Below are positions 1 through 12,200 of a stretch of DNA of 64,000 nt, in pieces. Source of the stretch: Microplitis mediator (Eukaryota > Arthropoda > Insecta > Hymenoptera > Braconidae); the NCBI RefSeq assembly GCF_029852145.1, contig NC_079976.1:6634001-6698000 (forward strand), in the 5' to 3' direction. Positions within the stretch are counted from its first letter, which is position 1; each line of letters starts with the position of its first letter. The notes under the pieces were generated by a model. It was given only the letters and a program-made list of their open reading frames with translations, was not told the origin of the DNA and did no database searches. The translations under genes were made by a program, and so were the position numbers.

Positions 1-1174
1 ATACGCTCATAACTTGTGGAAAAAGTTTCCATAACTATAGGAAACACTTCTATAAAAATGATGAGCTCCTATATCGTACGGTATTCGAATTACAGTAATG
101 ACTACCGCACTCATAGGAATACTTCCTAGAGTCACGTAAAAATAAATTCTATCACATCGGAACGGTTATTCGGTGCGTATGAGGATAAACCTTATACATC
201 ATGGTAACCATTACCATTATACACGGTAAGAAATATTTTGCGGATATCACTATGCCAGTATGGGCATGAACGCCATACTGTATGCTATCGAAGATTTTAG
301 TAGGTTATAAAATTGTATGCATAGATGATTCAACCATTGCGGGAATAGTAACATTGACAATAGTTGTTGCGGACGTCGCAATGTCAGTATGGCCGTCAGG
401 CCCATACTGCGTTGCCGTATCCACATTGCTTCTGGCTGATAAACCTAGTCTAACAACATCTATATAGTTTTGGCGGTAATACGATAGTATGCATTGATTG
501 ACACGCCAGAAATTATGGCGGGAAAAACTAATAGCATTGCGCCCTCGGCATTATAGTATGGGTCTCAGGACCATGCTGTTTCGCTGTGTCTGCTATGCAT
601 ACGTGTGAGCAGTACAATAGCTCCAGCACTATACAGTTTAGTAAATAACGCCATACTTCTGGGACTCGTTACAATACTGTCTTGAAATATTTCACATACT
701 ATTTTGATATCTGTCTTGAGACCATACCAGCATGGTGTTGACTGCCATGCATTTCTTACCGTGAATATAGTAATGTTTACCATGATCCTGGTAAGCTTTA
801 TCATTTAATATGGTAACAATTACCACAGTGAGGGATTCCTGAATGTTATGGATATCATTACTAGAATATTATGGGAATGGTTGCCCATAGTAATATGGTA
901 GCGTTTACCATAATAGTATGATATTGATTACAACAGTAGTATGGAAACGATTACCATAAATTGACAGAAGCTATGTCGACATCGTATGCATGGACATAGT
1001 TACCATAATTTGTTTAAGTGGCATCTTCCTATAAACGATTTCCAAAAAAAAACTAGTCACCATATGATATGGAAACCATTTCCGTAATGTATGGTAATTG
1101 TTACCGTGAATTTCCTTCTGTAAATAATATTTATTTTGCACTAATAAATATATCGATGAAAATTTTCTCTCCAG
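1..1174 (+). other. Intron 2 (3' part) of IR copy A, rich in TGGTAA/TTACCA palindromes
   Basis: The window opens about 110 nt inside the second intron of the first ionotropic receptor copy. The first 200 nt align with the start of the same intron in copy C (from about 21820), so exons 1 and 2 of copy A lie just outside the window. The intron carries many short imperfect palindromes of the form TGGTAA-spacer-TTACCA. It ends in a pyrimidine tract and CCAG at 1171-1174. The short reading frames here are not supported as genes. Confidence 0.75.
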
Positions 1175-2373
1175 TTGAAGCAACATGTCAAGATTTATTT
1201 TTTGATAAAACTAATAATCTTGGTGGATACATTATAAAAAGTTCCTTTGTTAACAAACCATCATCTATTTCATATAAAATTATTAATGGATTGAAAACTT
1301 TCCAAGGCTATGATTATGAAATGATTCGAATACTTACTAAGAAATTGAACGCAGTGTTAGTAATTAATGATGAACTTCCTAAATATTTTGGTACTTTCAA
1401 CAGCGTCGATAACGAAAGTCTAACATCGGAAATAATTACTAAAAAAATAGATTTATCAGCGATGCCATTGTTCTTGATAAGTACAAAGAAAAAAGGCGAG
1501 ATGACTTATCCATCACAACAATCAGGTCTTTCTGTAATGACTCAATACCGTGAATCGAAACTGCTTGCCGGGAAATTATTTTCGTTTTTTCCTCCATATC
1601 TTGCATTTCTATTTTTCGCCACAAATATATTAATATTCGTTATTCTACAGTACATATTCAAAGACCCATACTCAAAAAGTGTAATGGATATTGTACGTGT
1701 TTACTTGAATTTACCATCGCCCTCATTGGCAGCTACTAATCCTGGAAGAATTATTTTTGGCACCACCCTCGTTACTTTCGCGGTTTGCAATATAGTTGTG
1801 CAGTCATTCATGAATACAGCTCTGGTATCAAAGAATACCTTTAGAAATGTTGAAAATCTCGAAGATTTGATAGAATTGAAGTACAATGTTTATTCTCTCG
1901 GGCATGATGTAAATGCAATGAAATTTGTTGGTGTTAAAAATGTTAAATCGACACTAGAAATATTGAATTGTTCTCAGCTCGGTAAAGATGACGCATTTGT
2001 TGAGATTGAAATAACTCTCCGAACGTTAGTAACCGAAAAATGTCACATGCCGAAAAAACCACTCGTCTCAGGAATTTACCTTGGTTATCCTACTCGACGT
2101 AATTGGCCGATATTTCCAAAGCTAAATAGAAATTTGCAAAAGTTTGCTGAAAGTGGGCTGGTCAGGAATGAGATTTCGAAAACTCTGATGAAATATCGTC
2201 AACGAAAACATGATGAACCTGATCAATATCAAGTAATATCGATGGATCACGTTAAATATGTATTTCATATCTATATTGTTTTGAATTTCATTTCATTTAT
2301 TGTTTTGCTTATTGAATTGTCATTCGCGCAACTCTTACGTACAATTGATCAGGTTTATAATCTTATTAATTAA
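1175..2373 (+). CDS. Ionotropic receptor copy A, last exon (5' part outside window)
   Basis: Last exon (1199 nt, 398 codons plus stop) of a divergent ionotropic receptor, a ligand-gated cation channel of the iGluR superfamily that acts in the dendritic membrane of chemosensory neurons. The exon begins in phase 1 after CCAG, completing a split codon as in copies B-E. It starts with the conserved Cys and LFFDK...NLGGY of ligand-binding lobe S1. Next come M1 (PPYLAFLFFATNILIFVILQ), the pore/M2-M3 region (GTTLVTFAVCNIVVQSFMNT), lobe S2, and the last membrane segment near VKYVFHIYIVLNFISFIVLL. The frame is open to TAA 2371-2373. The body resembles copy D, but the tail (LLRTIDQVYNLIN) is of the B/C type. 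An open frame runs upstream to 1069, but splice conservation places the exon start at 1175. The ligand is unknown. Confidence 0.85.
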
Positions 2374-2396
2374 CATCATTTTATTGTATCTAAGTA

Positions 2397-2637
2397 CCCG
2401 GGTAAAAATAAAACGATCTACAGCAGACTTCTCAAAGATCTACCACATATCTTTCGCTCACAGATCCATGACAGATCTTTAGTAAGTCTACCTGGGGAGA
2501 CAATATTTTCCAATATTGAAGAATACATCAGAGACTTTTGGGAGATCTTTTGCAGATCCGTGAACAACCGATGCGTGGAAGATCTTTAGTAAGTTAGCTG
2601 TAGATTGTTCTGTTAAAGCTCGATATTTTTAGAGTTT
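2397..2637 (+). repeat. Left terminal inverted repeat of the 12.9-kb element
   Basis: It begins CCCGGGTAAAAATAAAAC and is the reverse complement of 15062-15306 over its whole length, by eye about 85-90% identical. It contains several AGATCT/AGATCC hexamers, an arrangement like the subterminal transposase-binding repeats of CACTA elements. It begins 23 nt after the stop codon of IR copy A. Confidence 0.8.
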
Positions 2638-2913
2638 GATCTAATACCTGTTGCAGTTTTCAAATTTTTGAAAACTTATGGAATAGAACAACTAAATCAC
2701 ACAATGATAACTATATATAATGCAAAATCACCTGTTTCGGACACTACGCCTCAAGTGGACGCTTGATATTTCCTTATGAAACATCGAAACAAGAGTATCA
2801 AATTTTTTTTGCGCTTAATCGATGTATTTTCGCAAGGATCGGACGAAAATTTTGAAAATTAATTTTTATAATGAAAAAAAAAAATGTTTTGATTTCTATA
2901 TATTTACTCGAAA

Positions 2914-2949
<36 letters not shown>

Positions 2950-3791
2950 ATTTTTATGCGATATTGCCGCAAAAGCGCTGAGGGTGCTTTATGATCGCTC
3001 TAAATTTTTTGACTCATTCACTCACATTTTCTTTTTCTGTTCTACCCAAAAAATTGACATTTTATAGAAATTAAAAAAAAAAAATATTGCTGCTGGTAAA
3101 AAAATTTATAAAAAATCGCCTGGTGTGCAGAAAAATAATTCGATCGATTGGAAATTTTAACCACATATTTAGGACAAAAATGCAAATCTTCATAGATCTT
3201 GATGAACTCTTTATCTTTAAAATTTTATTTCTTATAACCAAAAATGTGTTTTGACATTAAAAACCGATATCTTCTGATCTAATTTAGCTATCAGCCTTTG
3301 TTATAATTCCAAAAATACAGGAAAAAGCTTACACTAAATTGTACATCTCCGAAAAATTTTTTAATTAATATAGAACAAGAGCTAACGAGTTTTAGTGAGT
3401 TAAATTTTTTCTCTTGCGCGCTCCGCTAGATGAAGATCAGAGACAGTGGCTAGTGCTGGGTAAGCTAGGATCTTCACTCTTCTTATACCTTTAAACTTGC
3501 CCGTATATTTATCGGCGTATTAATAATTTAACGGATAAGTATTTTTTTTCATAAATTTTTAATCTAACTGTTTCAGTTTGAACAAAAAACAAAATTCATA
3601 TATTAATGAAATTACATAAATATATAAAATAATTATGGATATCTTCAAACAATTTCCTTTTAAAGTTAATTAAATACTTTTTTATCATTAATGGATTAAA
3701 AACATAAATATAAAGGTAATCAAGAAAAATAATCAATTAAATAAGATGAGTATTTAAAAAAATCACATGTCGAACGTGTTTTTAATTTACG
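2638..3791. other. Non-coding stretch inside the left arm of the element
   Basis: AT-rich DNA downstream of the minus-strand BEN-like gene. It holds a (TA)n run at 2917-2947 and probably that gene's 3' untranslated region. No gene is supported; the short frame at 2822-3067 runs through the microsatellite. Confidence 0.6.
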
Positions 3792-6700
3792 TTAATGGCG
3801 TCTTTCTTCTTTATCACGGTAGTGGTTGGGGAATTTCCTACTTTTTGAGTCATGCTGAGAATAATGCGATCTACTCCGAGATCTTTGACGCGACTGGTGT
3901 CGATTATTAATCGAAAGGCTATCACAAGAAGAACTTCTTGAATGATATTTTAACTGATTGTAATCATAAATACGTTCGTGTGAATTCTGACGCAAGTGAG
4001 CGGATGAAAATGGAGAAGTACTACGCTTAAATTTGCTAGAAGTTACAGTGTTAATTATTGGCGAATTTTTATCGGAAACAGAACTTGAAACACTAATTTG
4101 TTTTGAAGCAGGGCCTGGTGAGAAGTTACGTAATGATGGGCTTCTTGATCGACTATAAAAACGTTTACGGGTTTTGCTTGCCAAGTTGTGAGTAGTTTCA
4201 GTGTCAAGAATATCGATTTCTTCGTCATTAACTTGATTTCCACAGAAGTCATTTGCACGCGTAGTTTTACTTTTTGTATCACTTGTTTTCATCTTATTAT
4301 CGTTTACTAAAGTATGACTCATTGGCTTTAAGATATTATTACGTCGTCTTATTGAAGTGAACATTTGTGTAACAGCCCGTTCAAATTTTTCGGGTTTAAC
4401 TTTTGGCTTAGCATGTAATCGAACGAAGTCTAAAAGAATACTTATTTTACTTAACGAAAAAAAATGTGGTAACGTAAAATATAGGAGATAAAAAGAATGA
4501 ATTTTGTTCAAAATGATTTGAGATGATCACAATATATATTTATACACAGTTAGACATTTAGTGTATTTGTGTTAAAAAAAAATTCAGTTCAATATTTTGG
4601 GATGATTTTTAACACACAAATCTGTTAATTCAAAACGAGCCATATATAATATTTTGCTTTAACAAATTTTTCATGTTAAATGATCGGAAAGTCAGGAAAG
4701 TAACATTTTTTTATGTCATTCAAGACTAATAATAGTGACGTTATTGTCAACTAGAAAACTTGAATTTTTTGTTCTCATTTTACACAAAGATAAATTTTTT
4801 TTTTTTAAATAAAATATAACTAAAAATTGGCTGAATTGACAAAATTTGTATTAAAAGTTATTCGACATGCTTGAGTTTGTAGCATTATGTTTTTTTGTAA
4901 TGATAATAAAATTATTAGATATCTGGCAACGTTTTGTATTTTAAATTAGATATCAATAAAAAGAAATATTTAAAATGACAAATTCTTGAAATATTTATGA
5001 TTTTTTTGATAAATTTTTCTAATCAGTATTTAACTTGTTCAAAAGTTAAACGAAATTATCAAATGTGTCCATGCTTATCACTAACACAATGTGTAAAATT
5101 AATACAAAAATTTGTGCAGGCCGGTTTGGACATAAGATTTGTATTGGATTTAACACAAAACTCATAACTGTGTATATATTGAATTGTGCCAAATATAGAC
5201 GATTTTTTTTTCGTCCCCATGCGAAAATCATGTTGCCTGTAACAGAAAAATGGGTAGTCAACCAACATATCTCTCTTATTCAATTACACAGCTAGCGCGT
5301 GCCTAAATAACGTTTTTTATTTAAAGAACAGAGATGAATATTTTTTTTCAATTTTTGAACTTTATAAGTCATCAAAAGATTAATGCGTTAGCATAAATAC
5401 ACTTAAATTGTCTACGAAATCCAATTCATATTGAAAAAAGTCTTTCATGGTTTTTTTTAACTTCCCGCTGAGAAAATCGACGATTTTCAAAAAATTCGGG
5501 AAGTTATTTGAGATATTTAAGAAATATAAAAAAAAAAAAAAATTTTTTTTCGTTTTTTTTGGATATTGTGAAAACTATTGGATCGATCAATTCCAAAATC
5601 TAATCAGCTCTAGAACTCGATAAAAGCTTTCGATTGCCACCAAGAACGTCTCAATCAGATAATCCGTTCAAAAGATATCGTCAACGAAAGAATGAAAAAA
5701 AATCGTTTTTTTTTCGTATTTCGTGAATATTTCTGAACCTATCGAATCGATCAATTAAAAAATCTAATCAGCTCTAGAACAATAAAATACGTCAATTGCC
5801 ACCTCAACCATCAAAATCGGTTAATTCGTTCGCGAGATATCGTGGGAGAAAGAAATGCTAAAAAATGTTTTTTTCGAAAACAATGGCATACAAAAGTATT
5901 TTCGAGCTCGATGAGTTCGAAAATGTATTCACAATAATTTTTTCGAGGTTCTCGAGCTCGAAAACAGCAGGAAGTTTTGGGGCTGGCCCGCAGGGTCAAC
6001 TGACAGACCGATTTGTTTTACTGTTCCACCAATACTAGACTTACCCCGCTTTGCCCCCCCCCCTCCCTCCCTGCCCCTATATAATTAAACATCCACATAT
6101 GTTAGACTGATATGATAATTAATTACGAAAGAATTGAGATCTTTCAGAAAATTAATTTTTAATACTTGCAATCAGCGAGCTATGAACCATAAAAATATTA
6201 AAATCACAACATGTTTTTATTAGATATTGAATGATCTACAAAAAAGTTTCTAAAATATTTTGGAGAAAGTCTGGTAGTTTTGATGGAAAAGTGAAATAAC
6301 TTAAAATTTACGACGAATTAAATTTTAAGGTTAAATTGTTTTCAAGCAAAAATGATTTGGTTATGCTAATTCATTGATCCGTTATCGTGTTGTAAAATTC
6401 GAAGGTTTAAAAAAAATTTTAATCATGTTATTTGAATAGTAAATTTTATTCAGGTAAGTACGCGCTGTGTACTTGATAGCAGATTACTTGGAGGCAAATT
6501 TTTTTATTTTGTTTCAAGGAGCATAATTTTCGATTAGAAGCCAAAAATGAAAAATCTATTTTATGTATATATATATATATATATATATACATGAGTAGGA
6601 ATCAGAAAAAATATTAAGCAACTAATGGTACCGAAAATGGTCTGATACACATCTAATGGTAATGGCTGCCATCCATTGCCACCAGTGCGGCTCATAGTTC

Positions 6701-6858
6701 TTAAACGATCTTCTCCAATAATCGATTTAAATAACCGTCGTGCCATTTCAGAAGGATCTTGATTAAATTTGTTTTTTATAAATCTCAAACTCATTTCGTC
6801 AATGTAAACATCTGAATTCTGCAATAGCTCTACCTGATAAAGAAAAATAATTTTCATA

Positions 6859-6950
<92 letters not shown>

Positions 6951-9003
6951 TTAAACAACTAAATTATTGATTAAATAGCAAAAAAAAAAAAAAATAACAC
7001 AGAACAAACTTTTTTTGGAGACGGAATATTCCATAAATATTTCGAATCTGGTATACTAATAGGATTTACGACGATAGTTTCACCAAAATCTCTGATAGAC
7101 GACTTTTGATAGCTCGTATCGGCTATTATTTTGTCGTCCAGTGAAGCGGGAATTTCCAATTTTTTCGTCAAGTGGTCGTCATTTCGGGAAGAAGGAAATT
7201 TTTCAAGACTCGAAGGAGAGTATACGTTTGGCTGTGGACACGATGACTTACTGGTTTGTAGATTGAGTTTATAGCTCTTTGCATGAGAAAGCTTCATTCT
7301 ATGACGAGAAGAAAATTCAAAAGTTTTTTGACTGGGAAAATTTTCGTTTTTTGAAAATAAAGATTTGTTAGGTGAACGTGTAGATTTCAAAAGCTCTTCA
7401 TCAGAAAGTTGGGTGTATTTCTCAACTGAAAGATCATCGATTTTTTCGGAGGATGATGAAGTGGATAATTGTTTTATAAATTTGGAATGAGGCTGCTGAG
7501 CGGGTATAATCGACTGAAGTAACTGCGATGATGACTTCGATTGGTTGTCTTGTCTCGTGTCAAAGTTACTCATCTTTTCACGGAAAAGAGTGAGTAATTC
7601 TTGACTTAATTCAAGTCCTCGTGCAAAATCTTAAAATCAAATATAATTTAACATTTAAGTCCAATTAGTCTTAATAGTAATTTTCATTATCTCACATGGA
7701 AATAGTTATCATAGTTAAATTAGACAAGCTACACAGAAAAAAAAGGATTTCTTTGCATGAAAAATTTTTATTCGTCCCAAGAAAATTTTAACTTGCCCTA
7801 AGAAATTTTTTGCATTATGAATTGAAAACTAAAATTTTCTTCAGGCGAGAAAAATTTTTCTTGAGCCAAAAAAATTTTTTTGGGCGAGAAAAATTTCCCG
7901 CACTAATAAATTTTTTTTCTAGTTATCAGAAAAGTGTTGTTTTCATTTCATAATGAATAGATCTGTGACTACAACAGGAATAACCTGTGACTGCGACAAA
8001 ATTATTCCTGTGAATGCAACAGAAATAACCTATTGCTGCAACAAGACTGATATTATAAATACTACGGGGCTTTCCTGCTGCAGCTACAGGGCAAGTCCTG
8101 TGGCTGTAACAGAACTACGTCCTGTAGCTGTTACAGGGCCATGTCCTGTTAGAGCAACAATTCTTTTTTTCCCATGTATAAATATTGTCAAAATTATACC
8201 TTTTGATGATGATTTACATAAAGGACACACTGATGAAAAATTGTCATTCTTTTGACTGCTTTCAATAACAGCCTTAACAGTGTGTATTTTAGAGCCATTC
8301 TGATGATTGATAACTTCTTTATTTTTTATTGGTGAGTAACCACGATCCGACAAATAATCATCAGAATCGGACTTGTCTGTGTTCTTCATATCAATTTCAG
8401 CAGTGATGTTTTCAAGGACATTTGGTGTTTGAGCCACCAAAGTATCTTGGTTACTTTTCATAACATTAAGAGCTTTCTTCCTGCTCCTTAGTTCAGAAGC
8501 AACTGTATTTTTCTCATGCGTATTTTTATTCTTATCGGCATCAGGTAATTGAACGTTGCCTTCAACATCAACGATAAGGGACTCCAGCCATAATTTATCC
8601 TCTAATTATTATAAATCGAGGTATAATAAACTCAAAAATATAAGGGAAAGTAAATTAAGGAAAAAATAATTTTTAAATAGTTAAATACAGAATTATATTC
8701 GATATATATAGATTTAGCAGTAAAACATTACTATATATTCCGGAAAATAACAATACAAAACAAAAAATTAAAATTATAGATAAATAATTTAATTTCCAAC
8801 ATTATTCAGTTAAAAAAAAAATTATTAGATAAATAAAAATAATTAGTAATTAATTTACCGCTCGTTCGTAAAATCTGTAGTGAATAAAATTTATTTTTCC
8901 ATTTGGCTGAAGCGTCACCAGATTTACTTATTTTAATGCTGTCATATTTTATAATGTCACGTTCACGTGATTTCGACCATAAGATCAGGGCCCAGAGTGA
9001 CAT
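3792..9003 (-). CDS. BEN-domain-like protein with RS-rich C-terminus, 5 exons
   Basis: Five exons on the minus strand: 9003-8859, 8601-8200, 7629-7010, 6833-6632 and 4429-3792. All junctions are GT..AG and the phases (1,1,0,1) agree, giving about 668 aa. The start is ATG at 9003 (MSLWALILWSKSRERD). The middle is low-complexity and Ser/Lys-rich, with one CPLC motif. Exon 4 and the start of exon 5 (about residues 395-475) read like a BEN domain: a helix with SEMARRLFKSII, then a segment ending LPLDVYQTIFDFVRLH. BEN domains bind DNA or chromatin partners. The last about 150 residues contain many RS/SR dipeptides, as in nuclear speckle proteins. It is divergent from the transposase gene starting at 9241 and ends toward the left terminal repeat, so it is probably the second gene of the element. 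The BEN call is moderate; the exon structure is firmer. Confidence 0.6.
4530..5185. repeat. Foldback element in intron 4 of the BEN-like gene
   Basis: The ends are inverted copies: a left end containing ACACAGTTA followed by GTGTTAAA, and a right end containing TTTAACACAAAACTC and TAACTGTGT. Related ends (CACAGTT...GTGTTAA) occur at about 45520-45745. It is non-coding; overlapping short frames on both strands are by-products of the symmetry. Confidence 0.45.
5455..5995. repeat. Dispersed repeat with two internal copies of about 175 bp
   Basis: It starts with AACTTCCCGCTGAGAAAATC. It contains two successive related segments sharing TCGATCAATT, then TCTAATCAGCTCTAGAAC, and TTGCCACC. The AACTTCCCGCT end recurs in reverse at about 42735-42775 in a Pex1 intron, so this is an interspersed element. 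It lies in intron 4 of the BEN-like gene. No coding potential is seen. Confidence 0.45.
6862..6946. repeat. (TA)n microsatellite
   Basis: About 85 bp of uninterrupted TA dinucleotides in intron 3 of the BEN-like gene. A shorter run lies at about 6565-6590 in intron 4. Confidence 0.95.
7731..8182. repeat. Nested foldback elements in intron 2 of the BEN-like gene
   Basis: The first 200 nt begin ACACAGAAAAAAAAGGATTT and belong to a family also seen at 48640-48866 and 53832-53985. It is followed by many short inverted units of the type CCTGTNRCTGYAACAGG. These mini-palindromes resemble the 67-bp element at 16803-16869. Confidence 0.5.
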
Positions 9004-9240
9004 TTTTTTAGAAATAATTGATGAAACTAATGAGAAAAGTCGTTAAAATTATTTTGTAAGATTTATTTGAAAATAAATCTTCTGCATAGGTAAACAACGT
9101 AACCATAGTATTGCTATAAATAGTGCTGTGGCAACCGTAACTATGATACTTAAAAATAAACAAATAATTCAAAATAAAGCGCACAAAAACGAAAGAATTA
9201 ACTGACTAAATAAATACAAACCACTGATTGAAACTCAAAA
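9004..9240. promoter_or_regulatory. Shared divergent promoter region of the two element genes
   Basis: Only 237 bp separate the start codons of the minus-strand BEN-like gene (9003) and the plus-strand transposase gene (9241), so both must be driven from here. A TATA-like TATAAATAG lies at 9115-9123, inside a loose inverted repeat (CATAGTATTGC...CAACCGTAACTATGATAC). Promoter function is inferred from position. Confidence 0.45.
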
Positions 9241-12200
9241 ATGCCAAAACGCGTAAAATTGTTTGAAGATTATTCTAGATCTTATAAATACAAAATTTTG
9301 AAGTTTATGAGAGAACCGCAGGTTGATAAAAATTCAACCGATAACAGTATACCAACAGAATACGACTCTGATGGAAGCCAAGATGATGAAATCGATCAAA
9401 GAACTACAGGTATACTAGAGTTAAAAAAAATTTAAGAGCTAATTTTGATATGACAAATTAAATTTTAAGATGCCAATGATTTATCTTCCTCGGAAAGTAC
9501 CTCAATTAGATCTGACTCGACAAAATCACGAGCTAGCTATGATGAACCAGAAATTAGAGGTAAAAATCACGATTTACGTGTCTAATAATACGGACAAAAC
9601 GTCACATAAAAGTCGGACGTTTGATTTTTTATCTATTTCAAATTATTTTTAAGGACAGTACCAATATGTTTAGACTTCAGAGTCCATGGAATTATTTGGT
9701 AGCCCCCAACCCTTGGTAAATAATTTTTGAATTAGCGACAGCAGTCAAAGCTCTGATTTTTTGGATATTTCAAATTATTTTTAAGGACAGTACCAATATG
9801 TTTAGACTTCAGAGTCCATGGAATTATTTAGTAGCCCCCAACCCTTGGTAAATAATTTTTGAATTAGCGACAGCAGTCAAAGCTCTGATTTTTTGGATAT
9901 TTTAAATTATTTACTAAGGGTTGGGGGCTACCAAATAATTCCATGGAGTCTGAAGTCTAAACATATTGGTAATGTCTTAAAAAATAATTTGAAATATCCA
10001 AAAAATCAGGGCTCTGACTGCTGTTGCATTGGACAGTACCAATATGTTTGGACTTCAGACTCCATGGAATTATTTGGTAGCCCCCAACCCTTGGTAAATA
10101 ATTTTTGAATTAGCGACAGCAGTCAAAGCTCTGATTTTTTGGATATTTCAAATTATTTTTAAGGACAGTACCAATATGTTTAGACTTCAGAGTCCATGGA
10201 ATTATTTAGTAGCCCCCAACCCTTGGTAAATAATTTTTGAATTAGCGACAGCAGTCAAAGCTCTGATTTTTTGGATATTTTAAATTATTTACTAAGGGTT
10301 GGGGGCTACCAAATAATTCCATGGAGTCTGAAGTCTAAACATATTGGTAATGTCTTAAAAAATAATTTGAAATATCCAAAAAATCAGGGCTCTGACTGCT
10401 GTTGCATTGGACAGTACCAATATGTTTAGACTTCAGAGTCCATGGAATTATTTAGTAGCCCCCAACCCTTGGTAAATAATTTTTGAATTAGCGACAGCAG
10501 TCAAAGCTCTGATTTTTTGGATATTTTAAATTATTTACCAAGGGTTGGGGGCTACTAAATAATTCCATGGACTCTGAAGTCTAAACATATTGGTACTGTC
10601 CTTAAAAATAATTTGAAATATCCAAAAAATCAGAGCTTTGACTGCTGTCGCTAATTCAAAAATTATTTACCAAGGGTTGGGGGCTACCAAATAATTCCAT
10701 GGAGTCTGAAGTCTAAACATATTGGTACTGTCTTAAAAAATAATTTGAAATATCCAAAAAATCAGGGCTCTGACTGCTGTTGCATTGGGCAGTACCAATA
10801 TGTTTAGACTTCAGAGTCCATGGAATTATTTGTTAGCCCCCAACCCTTGGTAAATAATTTTTAAATTATCAACAGCAGTCAAAGTTCTGATTTTGTGGAT
10901 ATTTCAAATTATTTTTAAGGACAGTACCAATATGTTTAGACTTCAGAGTCCATGGAATTATTTGACAGCCCCCAACCCTCGGTAAATAATTTGAAATATC
11001 CAAAAAATCAGAGCTCTGACTGCTGTTGCTAATTTAAAAATTATTTACCAAGGGTTGGGGGCTAACAAATAATTTCATGGACTCTGAAGTCTAAACATAT
11101 TGGTACTGTCCAATGCAACAGCAGTCAGAGCTCTGATTTTTTGGGTATTTCAAATTATTTTTAAGGACAGTACTAATATTTTTATCTCCAATAGACTCTT
11201 TAATTTATTCACAGTCTTAAAACTTTGTTCAAATAGTATGTTTCCCACCTCGGGCAGTTAATATGAAAACCTCAGATTACATGTAATCTTTGGCCGACGC
11301 CAATGATTACACGTGATCTTGGACATTTCTTTCTTCACTGCCCTAGGGGTTAAAAAATTCATAAATTATTTTTTAATTTCTTTTTTTTTGCTTTTTTTTT
11401 AATCTAAAAACTAGCCTAGTATTTCTATCTCGATACTTAGACCTTCTAAAAATGCTATTTTGTTAAAAAATAAGATAATACTATCTTCTGTGTTTTCGAT
11501 AATCAATTAGTTTCATATTTAATTTTAAATTATAATTTTGTCAGGCCTACATTAAATTTTCTATTCTAATTCCGAATATTTTTCTCCCTCCTTTTCTTTT
11601 TAGTTTTCGCTAGAAAAATAAAATTTTATTTTTCCTTTAGATTTCAATTCTCATGGATTATTTCACGATAGTTTTGTGGCACAAGACATACTTGAGTTAT
11701 CACCTGGACAAACTCTTCCAACTCTTCAAGATAATACCTCTAGTTCTGGAGCCGATCAGGATGATTTGAGTTCTATTCAGTCTGCCGACACTTCCTCTAA
11801 CCTTGAATCTTCAGAAAATTCTGATAGTGAAGAAGAGGCGTCTTCAACTTCTGAGCAAAGTTTTTTCGATGATGACATTTCCAATGAACCTCTTTATCCA
11901 GGAGCTCCTCTTTCTCTTCATGAAAGTTTACTTTCAGTTCTTTTATTGACTATAAGACACAAAATCTCTGATTCACTCTTGTCTGATATATTATTGCTCA
12001 TTAGTACTCACTGCATCGAGCCACATCATTGTTTAACTACTAAGTATAAATTTAAAAAATATTTTGACCGTTTGAAAATTAATTATGACCGCCATTATTA
12101 TTGTCCTTCCTGTTATCATACGCTACCTTCGAAAAATTCCAGTTGTGTTAATTGTCATCCTGTAACTGATAAAAATTCAAGTGTTCCTTACTTCATAACA

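Noticed and set aside
1439..1624. A 61-codon antisense frame (MWRKI...), repeated at 19032, 22783, 26177 and 29116
   Set aside because: It lies antisense to the IR M1 region and is conserved only because the sense exon is conserved among paralogues. No independent signal.
1701..1886. A second recurring 61-codon antisense frame (MYFNS...), also at 19294, 23045, 26439 and 29378
   Set aside because: Antisense shadow of the IR pore exon, for the same reason.
5046..5295. Overlapping frames on both strands
   Set aside because: Lie at the right end of a foldback element; the symmetry and AT composition explain them.
7953..8255. A 100-codon frame with repeated TGITCDC/VAVTG peptides
   Set aside because: Made of mirrored CCTGT...ACAGG mini-palindromes in an intron of the BEN-like gene on the other strand, overlapping exon 2 at its end.
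9893..10108. A 71-codon frame within the intron array
   Set aside because: Falls entirely in the 132-bp repeat units and is not open in other copies.
9653..11180. CRISPR-like array
   Set aside because: Eukaryotic context, units in both orientations and no regular unique spacers.
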